Below the pieces are notes generated by a model. The model did no database searches, was not told where the DNA came from, and worked only from the letters and a program-made list of their open reading frames with translations. A stretch of 64,000 nt of DNA, taken from assembly GCF_964204645.1 (NCBI RefSeq), contig NC_134031.1, positions 8,782,501-8,846,500 of the forward strand. The letters run 5' to 3'. The stretch comes from Tubulanus polymorphus. Taxonomy: Eukaryota > Nemertea > Palaeonemertea > Tubulaniformes > Tubulanidae. Positions 21,283 to 31,715 of the stretch are shown one piece after another. How positions within the stretch are numbered: position 1 is the stretch's first letter; every line of letters begins with the position of its first letter. Position numbers and translations under genes: made by a program.

Positions 21283-22704
21283 GATGTAGAAGGTGGAGAA
21301 GATATTGGAATGGATCCTTTTGATGAACCTGGTATAAGTGATGAACAACCACCTGATTTTGATGAAACAAGTTTTAATGACGGTAATGAGCCAGGATATA
21401 ATAATAATTTAAATATGCCTGATTATATTAAAAATGCAGAATCACAATTAAATCCTGAAAATTTAAACAGTTTAGTAAAACAAGATTTAGATAATTTAAA
21501 CAAAATACCCAAATTAGAACGTATAATTGAAAATTCTAAACTTAACATAAATGATGAAGACGTTGGTCTTTAAGCATATCAATTAAAATTTTTAGATAAT
21601 GGTAAATGTTATTATCGTTTGAAAGGTGATTATTATATTGATATCACTTCTAAAAATAATAAAAAAATTATAGCGGAATCAACTTTGAAAAGTTTAAAAC
21701 CAGATAAAATTAAAATAATAAGTAATAGTAATGAAATAACTGATGTTACACAAAAAGAAATAGATGATAATATAGACGTATTTAAACAAAGAATTAATGA
21801 ATTATTTGAAACAATCAAAAAGAAATCAGAAACAGAAACAACTTCTGAACAGAATATAACTTCCAAAAATAGTAAACTTAAATCAAATAAAGTTCCAATT
21901 GAAAAACTTTTACCGAATGGATTAATTGATGCAACAGATCAACAATTAGAAGATTTAAATATATTTTCTGATGAAGCAATTAGAGAAATTATTAGTATAA
22001 GAAATGCATCCGATAAAATTGCGCATGAAAAAGAAATAAGAGATTTTAAAATTAGATTTTTAGAAAAAGAATTAACTGATAAAAATAAAGAAATAGAACA
22101 ACTAAAGTCTGATTTAGATCATCAAGTAATTGATGAAATAGAGTATAGGCAAAAAGAATAACGATTAGAAAAAGAAATTAATAATTTAAAAGATAATTTA
22201 GAAGTACAGAAAGAAGAAATTAAATTATTATTAAAATCATATGATTATGATATTAATAGATTAAAAGTTATTTTTAAAGATTTATTGATAAAACCAAATT
22301 CTGAAATATCATTGAAAGATAGAATAAAATTATTATTTAAGTTAGAAGGAATAACAATTTTTTCAATTCTAACAGCTGTAACTATGATATTTACAACAAT
22401 TGGTTTAGCAATATCAAATGCTTTGAAATCTACTCCTACTCCCAATAAACCAGATAAACCCCCAGATAATAATTCTGTACAAGATAAAGTTAAAGATGGT
22501 TTAAAGAAATTAGCAAAATATTTATGGGAACTATCTAAAAAATCTGCTGCAGCTTTACCAGGAATTATTGCATCAATTGTTGGTTTTATATTGAAATCTG
22601 CAGGTAATATTCTTAACTTTGCTGCTGAACATATTATTTTATTTTTAATTACAGTTGTAAGTGCTATTATTTTTGGGCTAGTGAATATGATTAAAAATAA
22701 ATAA
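21280..22704 (+). pseudogene. Long coiled-coil membrane protein, two stops
   Basis: About 474 codons in one frame with TAA at 21571-21573 and 22159-22161. Order: acidic disordered N-terminus (DPFDEPGISDEQPPDFDE), globular part, long coiled coil (about 22020-22260), hydrophobic segment (TIFSILTAVTMIFTTIGLAI), proline-rich linker, then ALPGIIASIVGFILKSAGN and a strongly hydrophobic C-terminus. A similar membrane family accompanies capsid genes in related elements, as I recall. A role in virion membrane or host-membrane interaction is a guess. Confidence 0.6.
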
Positions 22705-22708
22705 TCAA

Positions 22709-22727
22709 TTTTTTTGTTAAATAAATG
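22709..22727 (+). promoter_or_regulatory. Late-promoter-like start motif of the capsid gene
   Basis: Seven T, GTTAAA, then TAAATG with ATG at 22725-22727; this identifies the capsid start although a stop follows four codons later. Confidence 0.5.
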
Positions 22728-23972
22728 AGTGGGAGTTAGATAAGTCCTTCTAAGATTTCTAGAATATCTAATGCTATTAAAGCAGAAAGATCACATCATA
22801 TAATTACACATAATCCTTCAAATATTAATCCCGATGAAACTTTATATGTTAGAATTCCTAGATTAACACAAAATACTTTTTATGTTCCAAATAGTATTTA
22901 TTTATCAGCTGATATAAAAGTAACTGGCCATGATAATAATTATGTTGTTGATAATGTTGGAAGGTATTTGATTAAAAAATTAACTATAAAGATTGGTCCA
23001 GAAACAGTTTTCTCATTAGATGATTATAATTTATTTATGCATTATAAAGATTTATGGTTAACTAAAGAAAATAGAAATAATATGATATTTCAAGGCATCC
23101 AATCAGGAAACCATAATAAATTAAGATCAGGAGCTAATGACGCAATAGTAACTCGTGCCACAGATAATTTGATTAAAAAGATTTATGGAAGCAAATATAA
23201 AATCCCATTAGACTTTGAATTGATAAATAACAATGCACCTTTATATAAATACGCAATTCAAGAAGATATTATATTTGAGATAACATTTGCTCCTGTTAAT
23301 GAAATTGTATTATCTAGCGTTGTTAAAGATATGGGTTATAAATTATCGAATATATGTTTAGAATATAACACAGTAACTAATGAAAATATTGCAAGTATAA
23401 TTCAAACTCAATACAATCAAGGATTTTCATTATTATATGATTATATTGATAAATTTAAAACTGTAACTATTAATGCAAATGATGAAATAATAAATGAGAA
23501 TATTAACTTCCCAAGAAGATCTATTAAAGGTATATTAATACTTTTTACCATTGCAACATATTCTAATGGCGCAATAAAGGTTGATAATTATTATAATCCT
23601 GAAATAACAAAAGTAGAAATAACTATCGAAGGAATAGCAAATAAAATATTTTGTCAAGGAATGAGAATGATTGATCAATGGCCAGAAATTAGAAAACATT
23701 TTATGAATGGAAAAGTGAAATCATCTGAAAATTGTAATATTAATCAAATTGATTATTATACCGGTAATAAATATGCATTATGGTTAGATTTTAGAACAAC
23801 AGAGGATAATTCATTACATGGTTCTGGAAAAAAATTACAGAACACTAAAGATGGAATACAATTATTCATGAAAAAGAAAAGAGGAGACAAAAATTTTAAA
23901 ATGCACATTTATATTATATCTGATGCACAATTAAATATTGTAAATTCACAGTTAGATAGTATTCAATATTAG
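22725..23972 (+). pseudogene. Major capsid protein (hexon-like), stop at codon 5
   Basis: Double-jelly-roll major capsid protein of the adenovirus/Polinton type. 415 codons with a single TAG at 22737-22739, four codons after the start; from there the frame is open to 23972. Motifs: LTIKIGPETVFSLDDYNLFM, the turn RTTEDNSLHGSGKKLQNTKD and the end HIYIISDAQLNIVNSQLDS, which I recall as typical of the adintovirus-like capsid family. Length fits. It precedes integrase and ATPase. Translation from a later ATG would lose the N-terminal part. Confidence 0.8.
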
Positions 23973-24002
23973 AAATATAAAGTTAAAATTAAGGATATAT
24001 AA

Positions 24003-25130
24003 ATGGGTGGTAAAAAAACTCCTAATACTAAAGAACAATATTTAAGAAATTTATATTACAACCCTGAGAGTTCGGTTGCTTATTCTTCTACCAAAAATAT
24101 ATGGCGTCAAGTAAAACAAGATAAATTAGATAAGATAATCCCACAAAATTTAGTTAAATATAAAGATATAAATGAATTTATGTTAGAACAACCAACATAC
24201 ATAACACATAAAAAAATTGTTAGAAAATATAAAACTCGTAAAACTATGGTAAGTTATGTAGATCAACAGTGGCAAGGAGATTTAATTGATATGAAAAATG
24301 TTAAGAAAGATAATGATGATTATTGGTGGTTATTGAATATAATTGATATTTTTAGTCGTTATGTATGGAGCTTCCCACTTTATAGAAAAGATGCTGTACA
24401 AACATCAAATGTTTTAAGAAAATTTCTTTCGGATGATAAACTAAAACCAGAAAAAATACAATTTGATGATGGAAAACAGTTTGATAATTCACTTGTTCAT
24501 GAACTCTTAGATAATCATAATATTAAATATTTTTCAACAAAATCGGATAAAAAAGCGGCAGTTGTTGAACGATTTAATAGAACATTAAGAACAAGAATGT
24601 GGAAATATTTTACAGCAAATAATACTTTTAAATGGATTGATGTTTTACCAAAATTGATAGAAGGTTATAATAATTCTTATCATTCTTCTATTGGAATGAA
24701 ACCTATTGATGCTAGAAAACCTGAAAATGCTGAAATTGTTTGGAATAATTTATATGGAGCATTTCTTTTAGATGATTTTGGTGAACCTAAATTTAAAGTT
24801 GGTCAAAATGTTAGAATTTCTAAGTATAAAAAGATATTTGATAAAGGATACGATCGAAATTTTACTAGAGAAATATATAAAATAAAAAAGGTTATAACAA
24901 CAAAACCATATGTCTATAAATTAGAAGATTTAGATGGTGAAGAAGTTGATGGCTACTTCTACGAAGAAGAATCAAGTTTAACTACTGAAAATCTAGAAAA
25001 AGAATATAAAATTGAAAAAGTATTAAAAACAAAAACTATTAAAAGAAAAAAATATTCTTTAGTAAAATGGGTTGGATGGCCAGATAAATTCAATGAATGG
25101 ATATTATCAAGTAAAATTAAAAATATATAA
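24003..25130 (+). CDS. Retrovirus-type integrase with C-terminal chromodomain
   Basis: Integrates the viral DNA into the host genome. Intact, 375 residues. Catalytic core: D93 in QQWQGDLIDM, D155/D156 in IQFDDGKQF and E189 in AAVVERFNRT, the DDE triad of retroviral and Polinton integrases. Residues about 335-375 (YKIEKVLKTKTIKRKKYSLV, then WVGWPDKFNEWI) form a chromodomain, which in other elements guides insertion to modified histones. The HHCC zinc finger is not clear. The start ATG follows GGATATAAATG. Directly followed by the ATPase. Confidence 0.93.
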   Translation: MGGKKTPNTKEQYLRNLYYNPESSVAYSSTKNIWRQVKQDKLDKIIPQNLVKYKDINEFMLEQPTYITHKKIVRKYKTRKTMVSYVDQQWQGDLIDMKNVKKDNDDYWWLLNIIDIFSRYVWSFPLYRKDAVQTSNVLRKFLSDDKLKPEKIQFDDGKQFDNSLVHELLDNHNIKYFSTKSDKKAAVVERFNRTLRTRMWKYFTANNTFKWIDVLPKLIEGYNNSYHSSIGMKPIDARKPENAEIVWNNLYGAFLLDDFGEPKFKVGQNVRISKYKKIFDKGYDRNFTREIYKIKKVITTKPYVYKLEDLDGEEVDGYFYEEESSLTTENLEKEYKIEKVLKTKTIKRKKYSLVKWVGWPDKFNEWILSSKIKNI

Positions 25131-25733
25131 ATGAATAAGGAATTATTTATATTTGAGCCTCATAATATGTTAATTTCTGGCGTAACAAATTGTGGAAAAA
25201 CTTATTTTATATTAAATTTATTAGAAACTGTTTATGAAAACTATTTTGATAATAATGTATTATTTTGTCCAACATATGAATTTAATCAAACTTATGATAG
25301 AAATATTACTAGAAATTATAAATTTATTATATTAGATCCTAAAACAGTAAAAGAAAATTTAGATAATTGCATAAAAATAGCAATTGATATTTATAAAAGA
25401 TCAAATACATTATTTATCATAGATGATTGCGCAAATTTACATGATTCAAAAGTTAGAGAAAGTGAGTTATGTTATCTGGCTTTCTCTGGGAGACATTTCG
25501 GGATAACAACATGGGTTTTAAATCAAAAATATAATTCAATTGTTAAAGACTTTGGGGAGAATATAAGATTTCTAGTTTTATTTTATAATAAAGATAGAAA
25601 ATCGATGAAAAATGCGCTTGAGGAAAATGATATTATTCCACATGATTTACATAATGAATATATGGATAAGTTGAAAAATATTAAAAGATCAAAATTACTA
25701 TTTAGATTACAACACCCATTTAATAAGAAGTGA
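25131..25733 (+). CDS. FtsK/HerA-type genome-packaging ATPase
   Basis: Pumps viral DNA into capsids. Intact, 200 residues. Walker A is GVTNCGKT (residues 17-24), Walker B is LFIIDD (D99/D100), and a SGRHFGITTWVLNQK stretch lies downstream where sensor motifs of A32-like ATPases occur. Short for the family but typical of Polinton/adintovirus versions. Its ATG follows the integrase stop directly (AATATATAAATG), and its last codons overlap the next gene by 4 bp. Confidence 0.9.
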   Translation: MNKELFIFEPHNMLISGVTNCGKTYFILNLLETVYENYFDNNVLFCPTYEFNQTYDRNITRNYKFIILDPKTVKENLDNCIKIAIDIYKRSNTLFIIDDCANLHDSKVRESELCYLAFSGRHFGITTWVLNQKYNSIVKDFGENIRFLVLFYNKDRKSMKNALEENDIIPHDLHNEYMDKLKNIKRSKLLFRLQHPFNKK

Positions 25734-26068
25734 AGGAATTAACTGTGAAGAAAAAACCGTGATCACAGAAACAAATTGAATGGTCTCGGCAATTAGGAAT
25801 TAAATCACAAGAATATAAAAAAGCTGTAAAAGAAAAAATAAGTAATAAAAATAGTGAAAATATTGTTATTTCTACTCCTTCTAATGATAGAATATTTGAT
25901 AAAAATCTATATTTTACAGTTGGATTTGTAATTGTATTCATTTTGATTGGGTGTAATTGGTATAAGATATCAAATAAAATTCATGATATTAATAATTCTG
26001 AAACAACTGTTATCAAAAATGAAAATACTTCTGAAATTCCAAAATTGACAATAAAAAAAATGGATTAA
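25730..26068 (+). pseudogene. Small single-pass membrane protein, damaged
   Basis: 113 codons. Basic N-terminus (SQKQIEWSRQLGIKSQEYKK) and a membrane segment (LYFTVGFVIVFILIGC) followed by a polar tail. The expected start, overlapping the ATPase stop, is GTG rather than ATG, and TGA at 25760-25762 breaks the frame. The paralogue at 63821 shows an intact start and the same KQIxWxRxLG motif, which supports the reading. Function unknown. Confidence 0.6.
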
Positions 26069-27255
26069 TATTTTAGAAAAAAAGCAAAAAAAATAATTTT
26101 TTTTAATTAATTGAATATTAATTGAATATCACCATGTGGGTGCCATACGGCACCATCTCACTACTATTGTTTATCTATAGGAGCAGTAATTATAACTGTC
26201 CAGATAAGTCATTTCGGATTCTCGATAATAAATCCTAAAACTGAAAATAAATTCAAAGAAACGACTGGTGGAAATACTATTTCATAAACACATATATTTT
26301 ATTCTACAATCATTATCGATATCCACATTCCAAGCCGCTCCTGAGAGGAGCGGTAAGGTATGCGCGGAATGTAGGAATCAATAAAATACAATACAACATC
26401 TGTCACTGTGTGACATTAACAACAGCTTAATGACGCAATTGAAATTCCGACAAACGTAATGCATTGGAAGCCTATACAGTATGGCTAAACTGCTACAGTC
26501 TCATGAGTTGAAATATCCATAATTTCTGATTCCACATCCATCTATCTTCACTTTCTTGATTCAATGGCCTTCATTTTGTTATCTAAAAGATAAATATCTA
26601 ACGTAGAATAAAACTAACTTGAAGTTGTAGTTGTAAAATATTAATTACAACACTTAAGCATGGCCATTTTGTGGCGCATCTTACCAGGATAAGTTTTACA
26701 TGTTTAACGTTTCCCAACGCCTTAATAACAACAAAAACAGTACTTACATTTATAACTGTAAACTCCTAAAATTGTGTTTATAGAGAGAATATCCTATACG
26801 TTCCTATGCTTATGTGCTCCGCGTTTATAACTGCCAGTTATTCACTAGCTAAACACTGTCTGGTGCAACAGATGTTCCTTCCTTTGTAATATAATTGATT
26901 AATCCTTTTCAACTGAACTAGAACATTCGATCAATATTCAAATGAGATACACCCTATTCAACTGAATATAACGTGCGACAGATGCTTTTGTAAACAACCT
27001 AATACAATTGCATATGGGCGGTTTGACATGTGTGTGTTGTATGTACTGCGTGCTTATTATATAACTGCTAGGTATCCAATATAACAACAACGTTGCGCAA
27101 CACCTGTTTGATTGATCAATATTCAAATGAAGCACTCTCTTATAATAACATGTAACAGATGTTTGATTGTATGATTGTAGTTGTTTATAAAACGACTAAG
27201 GTCATTTTGGATTCTAGATATTCATTATTTTTATTTCTTATTTAATCAACAATTT
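26069..27255. other. Gene-poor right part of the viral insert
   Basis: No convincing gene. It contains a perfect 7-bp-arm hairpin CCGCTCCTGAGAGGAGCGG (about 26334-26352), GATCAATATTCAAATGA repeated at 26929 and 27114 as part of degenerate repeats about 185 bp apart, and a block AGGAGCAGTAATTATAACTG near 26180 repeated near 27632. Confidence 0.5.
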
Positions 27256-27528
27256 CTAAATCATGATGACCGTCTTCATTTTCCCATGATAGATTATTTT
27301 AAATCCTACTAAATCTTTCAATTCCTCTGTACTCAATGAAACCCATTTATCAGGTAAAAATACTTAAAATTCTCGCGATGTACTAACATTACAGTAGCTT
27401 AAATTCGCTGATACTTTCTCTCCATATTTAGTTTTTATCTTTTCTAATTTCAATATTTTATGTTCAATTTCTTTTGATGGTTTTATTCTGTTATTTATTG
27501 TTGGTAAGAATGCTTTTCTATCTCCCAT
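27256..27528 (-). pseudogene. Small conserved viral protein, one stop
   Basis: Starts at ATG 27528 after a TAATAAATG context; 91 codons with TAA at 27364-27366. Contains KIKTKYGEKVSANLS and, after the stop, VFLPDKWVSLSTEELKDL. A similar short pattern (KYG...VFLP.R) occurs in uncharacterised proteins of invertebrate virus-like elements, from memory. Function unknown. Confidence 0.45.
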
Positions 27529-27678
27529 TTATTAGGAAAAGAAATTACTTGTGGTGATGAGTGGGGATTACTTCCCCTTGTATAACAAGTACGCTATTAA
27601 CCGTTCTCACCCAAGCCTCACAGCATCTATTAGGAGCAGTAATTATAACTGTCCAGATAAGGCATTTCGGATCCTTGA

Positions 27679-27878
27679 TATCAAATTCCTCAACGTATCG
27701 TTCATTATTTGGATCATTGTTCCATTGATCAATAAATTTCTTTGCCTTTATTAACTGTTCTAAATATAACTGTAAATCTAGTTTATTAGATTTGATTTGA
27801 TTTTCTTTCTTTTCTTAAAGGCCTTAAATTTTTCCAACCCCAAATAAGTTTTTTATTGTATTCATCATTCCTTTCCAT
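27679..27878 (-). pseudogene. C-terminal fragment of the viral HNH nuclease
   Basis: From ATG 27878 the minus strand matches the end of the nuclease at 62355 (NDEYNKKLIWGWKNLRPL), then a small frameshift, then KAKKFIDQWNNDPNNERYVE. The N-terminal zinc ribbon and HNH histidines are missing. Confidence 0.6.
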
Positions 27879-27921
27879 TTATTAGTAAAAATTTCCATTT
27901 ATTACTTGTGGTGATGAGTGG

Positions 27922-28720
27922 TGTCTCGCCCTCTCGCCCTCTGGTATGAAACCCACATCTTCCAATTACTCTCGTCGACATAATAGCATTTCTCCGCTAT
28001 ATCTCTTCGGCGTGTTTAGTTTAGGCCTACGACTCCCCGGTACACTTATGATTTATCTTAGTAAATACACGGTTAATTTGGTAAAGAAAAATAGGTATTG
28101 CTAAACTAACTGCTTGACGCCCGCAGCCAAATCGCTGGTAGTAATAAATTAATTTGTACTCGATTTGATTCTCATGATGAGGAGAAACTCGCAGCTGATC
28201 CCCGGAACGACGATGTAGTAACACACGTCGATTCGTCGATGTTTACGGCTCGACAGAGCTTTTAAAATCTAAAGTAGTAAATTTCCAGTGTATCGGTAAT
28301 ATAATCTGATGAGGAAAATGGGCTATTGTTAAAATCGTTTGAAGACCCCGACTGAATGTGAAGTCTGCGGCAATAAATTAGTTCATTTATACTTGAATTG
28401 ATAATCAAAGTGACAGTCGGCCTGCGGGTTGATTTCGGGATGACGACTCGAAAAACATGTCGCCCCATTGAATGGGGCTAAATTTTCGATGTTTACGGCC
28501 CGACAGCGCTTTTGTAACGATGATTCGTGAAAAAACACGCGGGCTATTTGTAGATCTCAGTGAGCTGAACGATATTATATGGATTGTATATGAAACAGCG
28601 GTAAGGTAACAAAGCCTATGTTCCTTTGGTAAAAATAGTGTGGAAGAAAATAATAATAATAATAATCACGCGGATATCAATAGGGTTTTCTGTGAAATAA
28701 CAGAAAACCCTAATAATGAA
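27922..28720 (-). repeat. Host repeat on the right flank of the viral insert
   Basis: Inverted relative to 9300-9480 and 14520-14666 in its right part (TACCTTACCGCTGTTTCATA on the minus strand). The left part (CGAGTACAAATTAATTTATT ... GTACCGGGGAGTCGTAGGCC) is shared with 30240-30720, 31740-32140 and the 1.37-kb tandem unit. One hairpin of the 9048 type is at 28682-28711. No gene. Confidence 0.65.
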
Positions 28721-29880
28721 GTGTCGCTGGCGATAAAACCAAAGTAATGAATTGTCGTGGGCGATAAAACCAAAATAATGAATTCTCTCGGGCGACAAAA
28801 ACAAAATATTGAATTGTCACGTGCGACAAAACCGAAATAATGAATTGTTGCGGGCAATAAAACCAAAATAATGAATTGTGTCGTGCGACAAAACCAAAAT
28901 AATGAATTGTCGCGGGCGACAAAACCAAAATAATGAATTATCGCGGGCGATAAAACCAAAATATTGAATTGTCGCAGGCGATAAAACCAAAATATTGAAT
29001 TGTCGCGGGCGACAAAACCAAAAAAAAATTGTCGCGGGCGACAAAAACAAAATATAAAACCAAAATAATGAATTGTCGCGGGCGACAAAAACAAAATATG
29101 AAACCAAAATAATGAATTGTCGCGGGCGACAAAACTAAAAAGAAGGATTGTCGCGGGCGACAAAACCAAAATAATGAATTGTCGCTGGCGATAAAACCAA
29201 AGTAATGAATTGTCGTAGGCGATGAAACCAAAATATTGAATTTTTCGTGGGCGACAAAACCAAAATATTGAATTGTCGCAGGCGATAAAACCAAAATATT
29301 GAATTGTCGCGGGCAACAAAACCCAAAAAAATTGTCGCGGACGATAAAAACAAAATATTTAAAAAAAATAATGAATTGTCTCGGGCGATAAAACCAAAAA
29401 GAAAAATTGTCGCCTGCGACAAAACCAAAATAATGAATTGTCGCTGGAGATAAAACCAAAGTAACGAATTGTCGCGGGCGATAAAACCAAAATATTGAAT
29501 TGTCGCGGGCGACAAAACCAAACTAATGAATTGTCGCGGGCGACAAAACCAAAATAATGAATTGTCTCGGGCGACAAAAACAAAATAATGAATTATCGCG
29601 GGCGATAAAACCAAAATATTGAATTGTTGCAGGTGATAAAACCAAAATATTGAATTGTCGCGGGCGACAAAAACAAAATATAAAACCAAAATAATGAATT
29701 GTCGCGGGCGACAAAACTAAAAAGAAGGATTGTCGCGGGCGACAAAACAAAAATAATGAATTGTCGCTGGCGATAAAACCAAAGTAATGAATTGTCGTGG
29801 GCGATAAAACCAAAATATTGAATTTTTCGCGGGCGACAAAACCAAAATATTGAATTGTGGCGGGCGACAAAATCAAAATC
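28721..29880 (-). repeat. 31-bp minisatellite array, inverted
   Basis: About 37 units of the 31-bp repeat in minus orientation. Units with GCGATAAAACC and GCGACAAAACC alternate irregularly. Confidence 0.9.
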
Positions 29881-31031
29881 ATTGTTTTTTCGCGTTATTT
29901 TAGTTTTGTCGTTTTGTCGTAATGTCGCCCTCATTTGCATATTCGTGTTTTTTATCGTATCAGCCACCATACTTAAGCCTTAAGGTCGCGTAAAACTCGA
30001 TAAACACTTCAAGCGACACAGCGAACGATCTCCTTTCCTCCACAGCGAACGCTTACTCCGAATGTCAAGTGTGAGTCCAGCCTACGGATAGGACGGTGTT
30101 GTATACTTGTATTTAGTAAATACCTTGTGGATTTGACAATGATCGGTATGTACTGTAGGAAATATAGAGTATTTATGGTATTGATATAGAGGTTGAAGCC
30201 CGCGGCCGAATAAAGTAATATATTTCTTTATTTTGATACCTCGTCGACATAACAGCTTTTCTCCGTTATATTTCTTGTTTAGTTTAGGCCTACGACTCCC
30301 CGGTACACTTTTGATTTATCTTAGTTAATACACGGTTAATTTGGTAAAGAAAAATAGGTATTGCTAAACTAACTGCTTGACGCCCGCAGCCAAATCACTG
30401 GTAGTTATAAATTAATTTGTACTCGATTTGATTCTCATGATGAGGAGAAACTCGCAGCTGATCCCCGGAACGACGATGTAGTAACACACGTCGATTCGTC
30501 GATGTCTACGGCTCGACAGTGCTTTTAAAATCTAAAGTAGTAAATTTCCAGTGTATCGGTAATATGATTTGATGAGGAAAATGGGCTATTGTTAAAATCA
30601 CTGTTTGAAGACCGCGACTGAATGTGAAGTCTGCGGCAATAAATTAGTTCATTTATACTTGAATTGATAATCGACGTGACAGTCGGCCTGCGGGTTGATT
30701 TCGGGATGACGACTCGAAAAACATGTCGCCCAATTCACGACGACTTGAAACTCAGTCGTCATTTCACTGGTGTCCTCATCTTACATTTAGACGTGTCTTC
30801 AAATGACGGCTTGTCCCGTGGAAAATGGGCGAAAAAGCGAAATTTGTCGTGAAAACGTCACGATATGTCGACATATTCATGTCGACTTGACGCGATATAT
30901 CGCGATATATCAACATAAATATGGCGACTTGTCGAGTTGGAACGCGACATCTCGAGGCCTCTTATCGCTTCCGTAGAAAGCATAAGTCTTTATTACGTTA
31001 TTAATTGGCCTAATTATTCAAAAGCTAATAA
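29881..31031. repeat. Repeat flank with truncated foldback MITE
   Basis: 29881-30090 is the inverted counterpart of 9480-9660. 30180-30720 repeats the segment at 27960-28460. From about 30727 to 30975 lies a truncated copy of the MITE found whole at 31304-31709, ending CGCTTCCGTA. No gene. Confidence 0.6.
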
Positions 31032-31243
31032 AGTGGGCGACAAAACCAAAAAAATGAATTGTCGCGGGCGATTAAACCAAAATAATCAATTGTCGCGGGC
31101 GATAAAACCAAAATAATCAATTGTTGCTGGCGATAAAACCAAAATATTGAATTGTCGCGGGCGACAAAACCAAACTAATGAATTGTCGTGGGCGATAAAA
31201 CCAAAATATTGAATTGTCGCAGGCGATAAAACCAAAATATTGA
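31032..31243 (-). repeat. 31-bp minisatellite, short array
   Basis: About seven units in minus orientation, ending in GTATGTACTGTAGGAAATAT, a flank also seen at 30150. Confidence 0.8.
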
Positions 31244-31303
31244 CAATGACCGGTATGTACTGTAGGAAATATAGAGTATTGATGGTATTGATATAGAGGT
31301 TGA

Positions 31304-31709
31304 TACGGAAGCGATAAAGGGCCTCGAGATGTCGCGTTCAAACTCGGCAAGTCGTCATATTTATGTCGATATATCGCGTCAAGTCGACATGAATATGTCG
31401 ACATATCGTGACGTCTTCACGACAGATTTCGCTTTTTTGCCAATTTTCCACGGGACAAGCCGTCATTTGAAGACATGTCTAAATGTAAGATGAGGACACC
31501 AGTGATATGACGACTGAGTTTCAAGTCGTCATGAATATGTCGACTTGTCGCGAAGAAAGTGGTCGAGAAAACGAAATATGTCGTCAAAACGTCACGATAT
31601 ATCGACATATTCATGTCGACATGACGCGATAAATCGCGGTATGTCGCCATAAATATGGCGACTTGTTGAGTTGGAACGCGACATCTCGAGGCCCTTTATC
31701 GCTTCCGTA
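31304..31709. mobile_element. Foldback MITE with 6-bp target duplication
   Basis: 406 bp. Ends TACGGAAGCGATAAAGGGCC and its inverted complement; the inverted repeats extend through CTCGAGATGTCGCGTTC and much of the interior is TCGACATA-rich and self-complementary. Flanked by GGTTGA (31298-31303 and 31710-31715). Uninterrupted sites GAGGTTGAAGCCC are present at about 30190 and, inverted, at about 59830. No coding capacity. Confidence 0.8.
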
Positions 31710-31715
31710 GGTTGA

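Larger units (their letters stand above)
14667..27921 (+). mobile_element. Endogenous Maverick/Polinton-adintovirus-like DNA virus, damaged
   Basis: About 13 kb of AT-rich, densely coding DNA between host repeats. It carries the hallmark set of this group: PolB (truncated), retrovirus-type integrase, FtsK/HerA-type packaging ATPase, hexon-like major capsid protein and a penton-like protein, plus small membrane proteins and zinc-finger or nuclease genes on the other strand. No adenain-like protease was found. Terminal inverted repeats and a target duplication are not visible; the left end cuts into PolB. Both flanks carry the same host repeat in opposite orientation (14520-14666 and 28510-28660), suggesting rearrangement around the insert. 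Confidence 0.85.

Noticed and set aside
17605-23972. Alternative genetic code explaining in-frame stops
   Set aside because: All three stops (TAA, TAG, TGA) occur inside frames, and intact neighbouring genes end at the same codons. Decay is the simpler reading.
14667-27921. Adenain-like cysteine protease
   Set aside because: No ORF shows the His-Asp/Glu-Gln-Cys order expected; I could not support any candidate.
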